Assembly: GCA_031261425.1 (NCBI GenBank)
Contig: JAISJR010000065.1
Coordinates: 1 to 54,147 of the forward strand
From: Planctomycetota bacterium
GTDB lineage: Bacteria > Planctomycetota > SZUA-567
Direction: 5' to 3'
Length of the DNA: 54,147 nucleotides
Shown: positions 15,355 to 25,074 of the stretch, in pieces
Numbering within the stretch: position 1 is the stretch's first letter
Layout of the letters: each line of letters opens with the position of its first letter
Position numbers and translations under genes: made by a program
The notes under the pieces: generated by a model
Databases searched by the model: none
Told to the model about the DNA's origin: nothing
The model's input: the letters and a program-made list of their open reading frames with translations, nothing else

Positions 15355-16947
15355 CGTCAGCGCGAACGTGGCGGCGACGGCGTTGGATAAATTCACCGTT
15401 AGCGCGGCGGGCGAAGCCGTGAAGCCGCCGCGCGCCGCGGCGTCCGGTCGCAACAAGCCGCGCCACGACGACGGGACAATTTGCAAAGACAATAAATCGC
15501 GCAAATTGTTCTCTCCCCACTTTTTCAGTTCGGCGGCGCGGCGGAAATTCGCCGCCACGCCCAAAATTTCCAACACCCGCCCCGCCTGCCCCGCGCTCAA
15601 CAAATTCGCGCTCAAACCGGCGATGGTCGCCGGCGGCGGCGCGTCCAACATTTTCGCCGCCAATGCCAGCGCGTCGTTCAGCCAGCGTTTTTGGCGCGTC
15701 GTCTGATAGACCGCGAGCCCCGCCATAATCCGCCACGGATTTTCGTCCGCCGCGCCGCCCGTAGCGGGCGGCAAACCCGTAGCGGGCGGCAAGTCCGTCA
15801 AATTTTGCACCGCCGCGCCGCTGAATTCGCGCGGCGCGTCCGTCATCAGCGCAAGCGTCAACAGGCAACGCCAAACATTTTTTTCCGCCGCCGTGGCAAA
15901 TTGCCACCAATTGGCGGGCGCGTCGGGGCGCGCGAGAAAACGGCGGAGCGGCTGATAGTGTTCGTCCGCGGTCGCGTCGAATAAAATCAATCCCCACCAC
16001 GCCAGCGTCGTCGCCAACAAATCGTCGCCGGTCGGATACGCGCCGCCGCGCAAATAGCCGTAGTCCGTGCCGGGCGCTTCCAAATAATAGTTCCGCCACA
16101 ACGCCGCGAGCAGTTTCAGCCCGCAATCGCGAAGCGCCGCGTCGCGTTCCGCCCGCCAAAAATCGCCGAGCGCGGCGGCGGCAAAGGCGTTGGCGACAAA
16201 ATCGACTTTGCCGTCCGTCAAATAAAAACCGTCCGCCGTTTGGTTGGTTTGCCACCACTGTTTTAACGCCGTCCGCGCCGCCGCCAAACTTTCAGCGGTA
16301 ACGGCGGGCGCGGGTTGATTTAACCAAAACGGCGCGGCGTCCGGCGGCATCACCAAGGTGTCCGCGCGATAGACGCGCAAGCGCGCCGCCGCCAAAAAAT
16401 CCAACCGCGCCGGCATCGCCGAGGGCAACAGCGAGTCAAGAATTTCGCGCCACGACCATTGTCGCGCGAGCGCCGCCACCGCGCCGCAAAAAAATCGGCG
16501 CTCGTCGCGTTCGATTTGCCAGCCCTGCGTCCCCAATTCCGGCGTGAACACCAGCGGCGGCGTCGGCGAAATTTGCCCCTCGTCGAACAGCGTCAGCCAC
16601 AACGAACATTGCTCGACCTTTTCCACACGAAAACCGTAAAGGGCGCGTCCGGCGGCGAGGCGCAAATTGCCGAGCAAACCGTTTTTTTCGCGGGCGTTGC
16701 CTTGCGCCACGATTTTACCGTCGCGGACGAGCGTGATTTCCACGCCGTTGCCGGCGTCGGCGACGGCGGGCGCCAACTCGACGGGCATAACGGGCGAGCG
16801 ACCGGCAAGCACCGCTTGCACGGTTTCTTGCGCGTAAGCCGCGAGTTGCGCGGTCAGCGCCGGCGTGATTTTCGCCGCCGTCAGCCATTCGCCGGCGAAC
16901 GCGAGCGGCGAGAGGAGGCAAATAAGGAGGGCGAGGGTGAGTTTCAT
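15334..16947 (-). CDS. Large exported protein of unknown function
   Basis: 537 residues with a clear signal peptide (about 1-18, LTLALLICLLSPLAFA). Residues about 25-120 form a small alpha/beta region with faint likeness to AMMECR1 proteins, not enough to name it. The rest is helical and Trp-rich (LKQWWQTNQTADGFYL, YLRGGAYPTGDDLLATTLAWWG), suggesting an alpha-helical barrel as in some carbohydrate-active enzymes; this is only a suspicion. LPPATG is duplicated in tandem near residue 390. The final residues LTIDN come from an A-type repeat. Confidence 0.65.
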   Translation of the reverse strand: MKLTLALLICLLSPLAFAGEWLTAAKITPALTAQLAAYAQETVQAVLAGRSPVMPVELAPAVADAGNGVEITLVRDGKIVAQGNAREKNGLLGNLRLAAGRALYGFRVEKVEQCSLWLTLFDEGQISPTPPLVFTPELGTQGWQIERDERRFFCGAVAALARQWSWREILDSLLPSAMPARLDFLAAARLRVYRADTLVMPPDAAPFWLNQPAPAVTAESLAAARTALKQWWQTNQTADGFYLTDGKVDFVANAFAAAALGDFWRAERDAALRDCGLKLLAALWRNYYLEAPGTDYGYLRGGAYPTGDDLLATTLAWWGLILFDATADEHYQPLRRFLARPDAPANWWQFATAAEKNVWRCLLTLALMTDAPREFSGAAVQNLTDLPPATGLPPATGGAADENPWRIMAGLAVYQTTRQKRWLNDALALAAKMLDAPPPATIAGLSANLLSAGQAGRVLEILGVAANFRRAAELKKWGENNLRDLLSLQIVPSSWRGLLRPDAAARGGFTASPAALTVNLSNAVAATFALTQLTIDN

Positions 16948-16950
16948 TAT

Positions 16951-17011
16951 GAGTGAGCAGTGAGCAGTGGACAGTGAGCAGTCGCAAGCGGTTACTCTGC
17001 TTACTGCTCAC
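16951..17011. repeat. D-type heptad palindrome (GTGAGCA arms)
   Basis: GTGAGCAGTGAGCAGTGGAC on the left, period 7, is inverted as ACTGCTCAC on the right across about a dozen bases. Other D-type pieces lie at 2479, 3561, 30598 and 46384. Confidence 0.8.
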
Positions 17012-17130
17012 TTGTTTCCCGCGTGAAAAGGATTATTTTTTAGCGGCGTTATTTTTCTCGCGAGAAACGGGCGCGGCGCGCCTGTTAATCGGTCCGGCGC
17101 GTCAAGGTCAATATAGGAGGCAGACGAATT

Positions 17131-19767
17131 ATGTTGGTTGATAAATTTCACGCGGCGCTGGCTTCCATAATTGTTCTGATTATCGCCGTCGGGGCGGTGA
17201 TGATTGGCGGCGTGCTGACGGTGAAGCACAACGATATCCTGCGGACGCTCGCGACGATTGAGCGCAACGGTATTTACGACGCGGAGAAAATCAACAACTG
17301 GGTCGAGAAAACCATCAGTTTCGTCGCCACTTTCGCCGGCGGCGTCGCCAATTTAGGCGAAGATTTTCCGGTGGACAAAATGAAAGGCGCCATCGACATC
17401 CACCTCGCCAGACACCCGGAATTTTTCCGCGTCCATATGGGCTATGCCGACGGTTCCATCATCTCCTCCGACCATCGGGAATTGGAATACAAAAATTACA
17501 CCCCCCTCGAGCGACCGTGGTATTTCGAGGCGGTCAACCACCCCGACCGCGTCATTATCACGGAAATTTTCGACGATTATCAATCCGGTCTCCCCTGCAT
17601 TTCTTTCGCCAAAGCGGTGCGGTCGAAAGGGAAAGTGTTGGGCGTGATTTCGGCGGATATTTTTGTCTCGACCTTGCAAGAGATATTAAACACGGTGCAG
17701 GTGGAAGCCAACGACTCTTACGCCTTTATCGCCGATATGCGCTGTAACGTTCTGTTCCGGCAAACCGGCAACCCGACCATCGCGCGGCTCGGTTTTAACG
17801 ACATAACGGCGAACATCGCGAAATATCAGCCGCGGATGGCGGAAGATTTGATGGCGATAAAAAGCGGCAAAAGCGCGTTGCTGGCGTTGCAGTCCGGCGA
17901 AGAAAGATATTACTCCGCGCATGACATTCGCGCCGCCGAATGGCGGCTTTACACCTCGACCTCCGCCGAAGAATTGCTCAAACCCATCGACCGGCATTTC
18001 AACATTATGGTGGGGGCGCTGACGTTTATGTTGGTGTTAATCGTCATTATGATGATACTGACCCACGTCATTTTGCGCCGCGCCGCGCGCGTCGCCCGCG
18101 AAGAATCGCAAATGAAATCGATTTTTCTCGCCAATATGAGCCACGAAATCCGCACCCCGTTGAACGCGATTATCGGTTTAAGCGAACTCGCGCTCAGTTC
18201 CGGCGCCCTGCCCCCCTCGGAAAACGACGACATCAACAAAATCTACGCCGCCGGCGTAACGCTACTCAGCATCGTCAACAACATTTTGGACTTGTCGAAA
18301 GTCGAATCCGGCAAAATGGAACTCATTCCGGTCGAATACAACGTGCCGTCGCTCATCAACGACACGCTGGCGCTGATTAGCGCCTATACCGGCTCGAAAG
18401 AAGTCGAATTTCGCCTGCATATCGACGAAACTTTGCCCAGCACGCTGTTCGGCGACGATTTGCGGATTAAACAAATTCTCAATAACTTGCTCTCCAACGC
18501 TTTCAAATACACCAACAAAGGGTCGGTCGATTGGAGCATCCGCGCCGAGCGCGCGGGCAACCATATCTGGATGATTTCTTCGATACGCGACACCGGCATC
18601 GGCATCCGTCCCGAAAATTTGCAGAAGATTTTCAGCAATTACAGTCAGGTGGACACCAAAAACAACCGCGCCATTCAAGGCACCGGCTTGGGGCTGGCAA
18701 TCGCCAAAAAAATGGCGGAAATGATGGACGGCTCGCTGACCGTCGAGAGCGAATACGGTTTCGGTAGCGTCTTCACCGTGCGCGTGCGGCAGAATTTCGT
18801 CAACGACCAAACCATCGGCGCGGACACGGCGAAAAAACTTTCGCGTTTTGAATACCTGCGCCACAAGCGCGACCGCAATCAAAACGCCGCCCGCGCCGAC
18901 CTGTCCTACGCCCGCGTGTTGGTCGTGGACGACGTAACGACCAACTTAGTCGTGGCGCAGGGCTTGCTGAAACGCTACAAATTGCAGGTCGATTGTTTGA
19001 CCAGCGGTAAAAGAGCGGTGGAAGCCATCCGCGAAGCGGCGGTGAAATACGACGCGATTATGATGGACCATATGATGCCGGAAATGGACGGCGTCGAAGC
19101 CACCCACCTTATCCGCGCCATCGGCACGCCTTACGCGAAAAACATTCCGATTATCGCGCTCACCGCCAACGCCGTGTCCGGCATGGCGCGAATGTTCCTC
19201 GCCAACGGCTTCAACGACTTCATTTCCAAACCCATCGACATCACGCTCCTCGACGTGGCGCTCAACCGCTGGGTGCGCGACCGCGCCAAAGAAACGGACG
19301 CCGCCGCCGCCGCCGTCGCGGACACGCCGCCCGCCGCGCCCGCCGTGTCGGTGGCGCCGCGCAACGCGCCCGGCGACGGCGGCTGGCAGGACGCGGTGCG
19401 CAATCTGCCGGGTTTGAATGTGGAAATCGGCTTGGCGAATTGCGGCGGCACGTGGGAGGTCTATGGTTACGTGTTGCAGGCGTTCGTCACGGACACGACG
19501 CGAATGTTGGCGGAAATCCGCGACCCGAAGCCCGAAGCGGCGGTCGATTACGCGACCTACACGCACGGCATTAAAGGCAGTAGCAACAGCGCCGGTCTGA
19601 CGGCGCTCGGCGAACAGGCGAAACAGTTGGAACTTGCCGCCAAAGCCGGCAACTTTAATTTCGTCGCCGAAAACAACGCCGCTTTCGTCGCCGCCGCCGA
19701 AGCCGCCATCGCGGCGATTAAAAAGGCAATCGCCAAAGAGCAATTGCGGGGGGGGGAGTTAATTTAG
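17131..19767 (+). CDS. Hybrid sensor histidine kinase: Cache, HisKA, HATPase, REC, Hpt
   Basis: 878 residues. Two membrane helices (about 9-32 and 290-312) enclose a periplasmic dCache-like sensor with ERPWYFEAVNHPDR and LGVISADIF. The HisKA box MSHEIRTPLNAIIG has its phospho-His near 337. The ATPase domain shows NLLSNAFKYT, DTGIGI and GTGLGLAIAKK. A receiver (about 590-715) has its acceptor Asp near 646 (MMDHMMPEMDG). A C-terminal Hpt domain has His near 812 (THGIKGSSN). It lacks a HAMP domain. AGGAGG precedes the ATG. The partner regulator is unknown. Nine Gs in a row occur at its last codons. Confidence 0.95.
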   Translation: MLVDKFHAALASIIVLIIAVGAVMIGGVLTVKHNDILRTLATIERNGIYDAEKINNWVEKTISFVATFAGGVANLGEDFPVDKMKGAIDIHLARHPEFFRVHMGYADGSIISSDHRELEYKNYTPLERPWYFEAVNHPDRVIITEIFDDYQSGLPCISFAKAVRSKGKVLGVISADIFVSTLQEILNTVQVEANDSYAFIADMRCNVLFRQTGNPTIARLGFNDITANIAKYQPRMAEDLMAIKSGKSALLALQSGEERYYSAHDIRAAEWRLYTSTSAEELLKPIDRHFNIMVGALTFMLVLIVIMMILTHVILRRAARVAREESQMKSIFLANMSHEIRTPLNAIIGLSELALSSGALPPSENDDINKIYAAGVTLLSIVNNILDLSKVESGKMELIPVEYNVPSLINDTLALISAYTGSKEVEFRLHIDETLPSTLFGDDLRIKQILNNLLSNAFKYTNKGSVDWSIRAERAGNHIWMISSIRDTGIGIRPENLQKIFSNYSQVDTKNNRAIQGTGLGLAIAKKMAEMMDGSLTVESEYGFGSVFTVRVRQNFVNDQTIGADTAKKLSRFEYLRHKRDRNQNAARADLSYARVLVVDDVTTNLVVAQGLLKRYKLQVDCLTSGKRAVEAIREAAVKYDAIMMDHMMPEMDGVEATHLIRAIGTPYAKNIPIIALTANAVSGMARMFLANGFNDFISKPIDITLLDVALNRWVRDRAKETDAAAAAVADTPPAAPAVSVAPRNAPGDGGWQDAVRNLPGLNVEIGLANCGGTWEVYGYVLQAFVTDTTRMLAEIRDPKPEAAVDYATYTHGIKGSSNSAGLTALGEQAKQLELAAKAGNFNFVAENNAAFVAAAEAAIAAIKKAIAKEQLRGGELI

Positions 19768-19883
19768 ATTACGCCGACTACGCCGTGGAGTGAGGTTTTC
19801 GAGCGCGTGGATAGAGTTGTTCGATAAAGCGCGAAAATAAAAGTAATTCCTTAAAATTATGACGAAAGGCATCTGCGGTAAAA

Positions 19884-20366
19884 ATGAGAAAATATCGAAT
19901 ATATCTTGAAACCTCGCTGATTAACTATCTCTACGCGCCGGACACGCCGGAAAAAATGCGCGACACGTGGCGGCTATGGCATGAAATCAAAGAGGAAAAA
20001 TACGACGTGATAATTTCCGATGTGGTAATTGCCGAAATCAACCGATGCCCTAATGACGACAAGAAAAGCAAGATGTTTGCCGAATTAAAGCAAATCGCCT
20101 ATACGTTAATCACGGCGAAAGATAATCTTGACGCCAAAAAACTTGCCGGCGATTACATTGCCAATGGCGGATTGCCGCCGCGCTGTCAGGTTGACGCCTT
20201 GCATATCGCCGTGGCGTCTTTGGCGGATTGCGACATTATTTTATCGTGGAACTTTAAGCATATTGTGAAGTTACGGGCAATGCGAGCGGTGGAGGCGGTC
20301 AATAGCCGTGAACTGTTAAAAAATATCAAAATTCTGTCGCCGACTATTTTTTTAGGGGAGGATTAA
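19884..20366 (+). CDS. PIN-domain toxin-like ribonuclease
   Basis: 160 residues. It begins YRIYLETSLINYLYAP, the start of a PIN subfamily related to VapC in which acidic residues hold Mg2+ for RNA cleavage. Further acidic sites are D47/E51 (SDVVIAEIN), D104 (QVDALHIAVASLADCD) and D114. The C-terminal SWNFKHIVKL is typical of this subfamily. A 56-residue partner begins three bases after its stop. The pair sits between two hybrid kinases. Confidence 0.82.
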   Translation: MRKYRIYLETSLINYLYAPDTPEKMRDTWRLWHEIKEEKYDVIISDVVIAEINRCPNDDKKSKMFAELKQIAYTLITAKDNLDAKKLAGDYIANGGLPPRCQVDALHIAVASLADCDIILSWNFKHIVKLRAMRAVEAVNSRELLKNIKILSPTIFLGED

Positions 20367-20369
20367 CCG

Positions 20370-20540
20370 ATGGCTGACGTAATTATCGAGGAAATTCATC
20401 AAATACGCCGGGAAATGGTTAAACGGTGGAAAAAAATGACCGCGGCGGAAGCCCGCGCTGATTTTCAAAAAGACGTTGACGAAGGTCTGCAAGCCATTGC
20501 CCGCGCTCGCGTTAAACGGCAAAAAACTAATGTCGGTTAG
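20370..20540 (+). CDS. Small putative antitoxin of the PIN toxin
   Basis: 56 residues, starting MADVIIEEIHQIRREM and rich in Lys, Arg, Glu and Ala. The front resembles the short proteins (VEEIRxIREE pattern) that accompany this PIN subfamily. Such proteins are presumed antitoxins. GGGAGGA precedes the ATG. The order is toxin then antitoxin, the reverse of most vapBC operons. Confidence 0.65.
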   Translation: MADVIIEEIHQIRREMVKRWKKMTAAEARADFQKDVDEGLQAIARARVKRQKTNVG

Positions 20541-20559
20541 ACGTTTTTTTGTTTGAGGG

Positions 20560-22746
20560 ATGACGATGAAAATCGAAAACAACAAATTATTGCTTTTTCT
20601 CGGCGGCGGCGCGCTGGTCGGGATTTTGCTGTTGCTGTCGCGTTCGGCGACGCTTAACCTCGTCGCCGATGTGGTCTTTATCGCGCTGATTATCCTGCTG
20701 TGGCTGAAACTCCGCCGCGCCGCCGGCTTGTTGGGGAGCGAGAGAACGCAACTTGACCATCTCGTCAAAATCCGCACCGCGCAACTCGAAGAGCAAGCCG
20801 CCAGAGCGCAGGCGGTGAACGAAGCCAAATCGACTTTCCTCGCCCAAATGAGCCACGAAATCCGCACCCCGATGAACGTCATCATCGGCATCAGCGAACT
20901 GGCGTTGCGGGAGGCGAACAATCCGGCGCTGTCGGAATACATCGGCAGTATCAAACAAGCCGGTTCCAATTTACTCGCCATCATCAACGACATTTTGGAC
21001 TTCTCCAAAATCGAAGCCGGCAAAATGGAGATTGTGCCGGTGGACTATCAATTCTCCGTCCTGCTGAACGACGTGATTAACATCGTGCGGATGCGCATCG
21101 CGGAAAAATCGCTCCGTTTCGTGATTCGGGTCGATAGCGCCCTGCCCGCCACGATGACCGGCGATATGACGCGCTTGCGGCAGATATTGCTCAACCTGCT
21201 CAGCAACGCGGCGAAATACACGCACCACGGGCATATTTTATTGGGCGCCGAAGGCAAAATGCGCGCGGACGGACAATTTCTGCTGGCGGTTACCGTCGCC
21301 GACACCGGCGTCGGCATCAAGCCGGAGGATATGAACAAACTGTTTCAGGATTTCAGCAAACTCGACTACAACATCGACGGTAGCGGCTTGGGGTTGAGCA
21401 TCGCGCAAAATCTCACGCGGCTGATGGGCGGCACGCTGACGGTCGAGAGCGTTTTCGGACAGGGAAGCACTTTCACGCTGACCGTGCCGCAAACCATCAA
21501 AGACCACAGTCCTCTCGCCACGGTGGAAAATCCCGCCGTAAAAAGCGTGCTGTTGTATGAAAGACGGCGGGTGTATGTGGAACCGATGGTTTATATGTTG
21601 AGTAAATTGGGCGTGGAAAGCACGGCGGCGGTTACGATGGCGGATTTCCTCCACGCCTTGCGCTGGAAACCGCCGGCGTTCGTGTTTGTCCCGACCGCCC
21701 TCTTCGAGGAAGTGCGACCGGAACTCGCCAATTACCCGAACGTAACGCCGGTGTTGCTCGCGAATTTCGGCGAGCCGCCCGCGGATGCCAAAATCCCCTC
21801 GCTCGTGATACCGGCGCATTTGGTCGCCATCGCCAACATCCTGAACGGACGCGAAGAAAAACATCGTCATAATTTTTCCGACGCCGGCGTCACCCGTTTC
21901 ACCGCGCCCGCCGCGCGGGTTCTTATCGTGGACGACATCAGTTCCAACATCATCGTCGCGTCCGGTTTAATGGCGCCCTACAAAATGCAAATCGACACCT
22001 GTATGTCGGGCGGGGACGCGGTGCGCAAGGTCGAGGAAACGCCCTACGACTTGGTGTTTATGGACCATATGATGCCGGGCGTTGACGGCATCGAAGCCAC
22101 CAAACGGATTCGGGCGCTCGGCGGCGTCTGGGAAAATCTGCCGATTATCGCGCTGACCGCCGACGCCGTTTCGGGGATGCGGGAAATGTTTTTGAGCAAC
22201 GGAATGAGCGATTTTCTCTCCAAGCCGATTGAAATGGAGAAACTGCACGTCATTTTGTCCAAATGGATAAAACCGGAAAAACAACTGCAAAGCGAAGTGC
22301 CGCCGGAAAAAAACGCCGCGGCGCGCGGCGACTCGTCGCGTAGCGGCGAGCGGCGCGACGACGGCGGAGTCATTATGTTGTCCGAACGGCGCTTGCCGGC
22401 GGTCAAGGGCATTGACGCCGTGTTGGGGCTGGCGCGGGTCGGCGGCGAGCGCGAGGCGTATTTATTGGCGCTCGATTTTTACCGGCAGGACACGCGACCG
22501 AGCGTCGAGGCGCTTAAACTCCACCACCGCGCGGGCGACTATAAAAATTTCACGCTCCAAATGCACGCCTTGCAAAGCGCCGCCGCGTCGATTGGCGCGC
22601 CGGTTTTGTCGGAACGGGCGGCGGCGTTGGAAAACGCCGGACGGGAAGGCAAAAAAGAATTTATCGCCGCGCACCTCGGGATATTTATGACGGAAATGGA
22701 CGCGGTGCTGACGGAATTGGACGCCTTCTTTGAAGGGCAGAGTTGA
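20560..22746 (+). CDS. Hybrid histidine kinase with degenerate and intact receivers and a weak Hpt
   Basis: 728 residues. Two N-terminal membrane helices (about 7-24, 27-46) with almost no loop, so no periplasmic sensor. HisKA box MSHEIRTPMNVIIG with His near 99; HATPase domain with NLLSNAAKYT, DTGVGI and GSGLGLSIAQN. A receiver-like stretch (about 325-420) lacks the acidic pocket. The intact receiver (about 450-570) has Asp near 502 (MDHMMPGVDG). The C-terminal Hpt keeps a His near 669 (MHALQSAAAS), but the usual Lys after it is Gln. The TGA stop is supplied by a B-type repeat. Confidence 0.93.
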   Translation: MTMKIENNKLLLFLGGGALVGILLLLSRSATLNLVADVVFIALIILLWLKLRRAAGLLGSERTQLDHLVKIRTAQLEEQAARAQAVNEAKSTFLAQMSHEIRTPMNVIIGISELALREANNPALSEYIGSIKQAGSNLLAIINDILDFSKIEAGKMEIVPVDYQFSVLLNDVINIVRMRIAEKSLRFVIRVDSALPATMTGDMTRLRQILLNLLSNAAKYTHHGHILLGAEGKMRADGQFLLAVTVADTGVGIKPEDMNKLFQDFSKLDYNIDGSGLGLSIAQNLTRLMGGTLTVESVFGQGSTFTLTVPQTIKDHSPLATVENPAVKSVLLYERRRVYVEPMVYMLSKLGVESTAAVTMADFLHALRWKPPAFVFVPTALFEEVRPELANYPNVTPVLLANFGEPPADAKIPSLVIPAHLVAIANILNGREEKHRHNFSDAGVTRFTAPAARVLIVDDISSNIIVASGLMAPYKMQIDTCMSGGDAVRKVEETPYDLVFMDHMMPGVDGIEATKRIRALGGVWENLPIIALTADAVSGMREMFLSNGMSDFLSKPIEMEKLHVILSKWIKPEKQLQSEVPPEKNAAARGDSSRSGERRDDGGVIMLSERRLPAVKGIDAVLGLARVGGEREAYLLALDFYRQDTRPSVEALKLHHRAGDYKNFTLQMHALQSAAASIGAPVLSERAAALENAGREGKKEFIAAHLGIFMTEMDAVLTELDAFFEGQS

Positions 22747-22780
22747 GAGAGCAGAGTTAAGAGTTGAGAGTTTAGAGTTG
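22738..22780. repeat. B-type half arm
   Basis: Period-7 GAGTTGA/GAGTTTA units without an inverted partner. It overlaps the stop of the hybrid kinase. Confidence 0.7.
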
Positions 22781-22800
22781 AAATTCCTTTTTTGCGTTTC

Positions 22801-22929
22801 TTAATCCTCTTAAACCCCTTAATCCTCTTAAACCCCTTAATCCTCTTAAACCCCTTAATCCTCTTAAACCCCTTAATCCTCTTAAACCCCTTAATCCTCT
22901 TAAACCCCTTAATCCTCTTAAATCCTTAA
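22801..22929. repeat. 18-bp tandem repeat, seven units
   Basis: TTAATCCTCTTAAACCCC repeats exactly seven times (22801-22926), with a degenerate eighth start. It fills the space before the glycosyltransferase ATG at 22939. There are no spacers, so it is not CRISPR. Confidence 0.95.
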
Positions 22930-22938
22930 TCGTTTTTT

Positions 22939-23802
22939 ATGCCTCCCCCGCCCCTCGCCGTCATCACCGTTTGCCGCAATATCGCCGCCGAAATCGACGA
23001 CACCTGCGCGAGCGTGGTCAAGCAAACTTTTCAGGATTTTGAATGGATTGTCGTTGACGGCGCTTCGACCGACGGCACGTTGGACGTGTTGGAAAAATAT
23101 CGCTCGCGCATTACGCGGCTGATTTCGGAACCGGACGCCGGTATTTACAATGCGATGAACAAGGGGATTCGCGCCGCGACCGGCGAATATCTGCTGTTTC
23201 TCAACGGCGGCGATTATTTGGCGAGCGACGCCGTGTTGACGGCGGTCTTGGCGACCGGCGCGCTCGGCGGCGCCGATATTATTTACGGCAACCCGTCGTT
23301 TCGGACTGCCGATAAAGTCGAAAACGGAATTACGCCCCCACTTATTTCTAAAATTTATTTTGTCAAAGGGTGGCTCAATCATCAGAACGTTTTTATCCGG
23401 CGGGAATTATTTACGCGCCACGGTCTTTACGACGAAAGTTATCGCCTCGTCGCCGATTGGGAAAAATGGGTGGCTTTCGCGGCAAACGGTTGTTCGTTCG
23501 CCCATATTGATTTGGGGATAACGGTCTTTCGGACGAACGGCGCTTCCGCCGCCGCCGCGAATGACCGCGAGATGCGAGCGGAAAAGCGCCGAGTGCGCCA
23601 AAAACATTTTTCCGCCGCCGAAATCGCCGCCGGCAGAAAATTGCATAACGAAATTTACGGCTATAAAACGCTTCGTTCGTGGTGGCGGGGAATTTTTTCA
23701 GTTACGCAATCCGCCGACGGCGCGAAAACCAAATACAACTTTTGCGGCTTGCCGCTGTTGAAAATCAAACGCTCTTCCCCCGTAAAAAGTATTGCCGGTT
23801 AG
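22939..23802 (+). CDS. Family 2 glycosyltransferase
   Basis: 287 residues. A GT-A fold domain (about 5-215) shows LAVITVCRN, VDGASTDGTLDVLEKY, SEPDAGIYNAMNKGI and FLNGGDYL, as in WcaA-like enzymes that add sugars to surface polysaccharides. The usual NSDD is NGGD here. It stands alone in orientation with ilvA, not next to the rfb genes. No membrane segment. The ATG follows the tandem repeat closely with no obvious Shine-Dalgarno. Confidence 0.85.
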   Translation: MPPPPLAVITVCRNIAAEIDDTCASVVKQTFQDFEWIVVDGASTDGTLDVLEKYRSRITRLISEPDAGIYNAMNKGIRAATGEYLLFLNGGDYLASDAVLTAVLATGALGGADIIYGNPSFRTADKVENGITPPLISKIYFVKGWLNHQNVFIRRELFTRHGLYDESYRLVADWEKWVAFAANGCSFAHIDLGITVFRTNGASAAAANDREMRAEKRRVRQKHFSAAEIAAGRKLHNEIYGYKTLRSWWRGIFSVTQSADGAKTKYNFCGLPLLKIKRSSPVKSIAG

Positions 23803-23868
23803 GCGGGGTGAATTAGAATTTACCGCCGGTATTTACCGTTTCAATCCTACTCAACATTATTGGTAATT

Positions 23869-25074
23869 ATGTCTCTGACTCTGGAAAAATTTCAGCAAGC
23901 CGCGCGGGTCATCAAGGCGGTGATTCTCGAAACCGGTCTGGTTTTCAGCAAACATTTTTCGCAACAGACCGGCAACCAAGTATGGTTCAAACCGGAAAAT
24001 ATGCAGTTGACCGGCGCGTATAAAATTCGGGGCGCGTTGTATAAAGTTTCGCTTCTCTCCGAAGCCCAACGCAGCCGGGGACTAATCACCGCGTCCGCCG
24101 GCAACCACGCGCAAGGAGTTGGATACGCCGCGCAACATTTCGGGGCAAAAGCCACTATCGTGATGCCGGAAACGACGCCGCTGGTAAAAGTCAATAACAC
24201 CAAGGCATACGGCGTGAACGTGGTGTTGCACGGAAATCTTTACGATGACGCTTACGCGCACGCCGTTCAACTTGCCGAAAAAAACGGCTACGAATTCGTT
24301 CATCCTTTTAACGATTTAGACATCGCCGCCGGTCAGGGAACGCTTGCCTTTGAGATTCTGAAATCATTGCCGCAAACCGATGTGATTCTGGTGCCGATTG
24401 GCGGCGGCGGGTTGGCGGCGGGTTTGGCGACGCTGGCGAAAATACTCAAACCGGAGGTCAGCGTGATTGGCGTCGAGCCGGCCGGCGCGGACAGTATGCG
24501 GGTTTCCGTGAAAGCCGGTAAGGTAACCTCGTTGCAAAAGGTTGAGACCATTGCCGACGGCGTGGCGGTGCGGACGCCGGGCGACATCGTTTTTCCGTTT
24601 ATTCAAAAATATCTTGACGACATCATCACCATTGAAGACAAAAAACTGGTCGATGTGTTTCTTGATATGATGGAGAGTCATAAAATGATTGTCGAAAACG
24701 CCGGTTTGCTCGCGGTGGCGGCGTTGAAATATCTCAACTTCAAGGACAAAAACGTGGTGGCGCTGTTGAGCGGCGGCAATATGGACGTGATTTCGATTTC
24801 ATCGCTGGTCCAGCACGGCTTGCGGAATCGGGGGCGGATTTTCACCTTTAGCGTTCGTCTGCCCGACCGTCCGGGCGAATTGCATCGCCTATCGGGAATT
24901 ATTGCCAAAGAACGCGGCAACATTGTGGAAATGCAACATAATCAGTTTGTTGATATTAACCGCAACAGCGCCAAAGGAACAGAACTGGTACTGACCCTCG
25001 AAACCTTCGGGCACGAACATAAACACGAGATTCTTACCGCCCTGTCGCAAGAAGGTTATGAAACCACGCGGTGA
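23869..25074 (+). CDS. ilvA: Threonine ammonia-lyase with ACT domain
   Basis: 401 residues. This PLP enzyme makes 2-oxobutyrate from threonine for isoleucine synthesis. The PLP-binding Lys is in GAYKIRGALYK, followed by SAGNHAQGVGYAAQHFG and the phosphate-binding GGGGLAAGLATLA. A single ACT domain occupies about 325-400 (FSVRLPDRPGELHRLSGII). The length and one ACT domain match the short biosynthetic/catabolic type rather than the two-ACT E. coli IlvA. I preferred ATG 23869 to the TTG at 23860. A terminator follows directly. Confidence 0.93.
   Translation: MSLTLEKFQQAARVIKAVILETGLVFSKHFSQQTGNQVWFKPENMQLTGAYKIRGALYKVSLLSEAQRSRGLITASAGNHAQGVGYAAQHFGAKATIVMPETTPLVKVNNTKAYGVNVVLHGNLYDDAYAHAVQLAEKNGYEFVHPFNDLDIAAGQGTLAFEILKSLPQTDVILVPIGGGGLAAGLATLAKILKPEVSVIGVEPAGADSMRVSVKAGKVTSLQKVETIADGVAVRTPGDIVFPFIQKYLDDIITIEDKKLVDVFLDMMESHKMIVENAGLLAVAALKYLNFKDKNVVALLSGGNMDVISISSLVQHGLRNRGRIFTFSVRLPDRPGELHRLSGIIAKERGNIVEMQHNQFVDINRNSAKGTELVLTLETFGHEHKHEILTALSQEGYETTR

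Noticed and set aside
22801-22929. Short regularly repeated units as a CRISPR array
   Set aside because: The 18-bp units are directly adjacent with no spacers and no cas genes are present.
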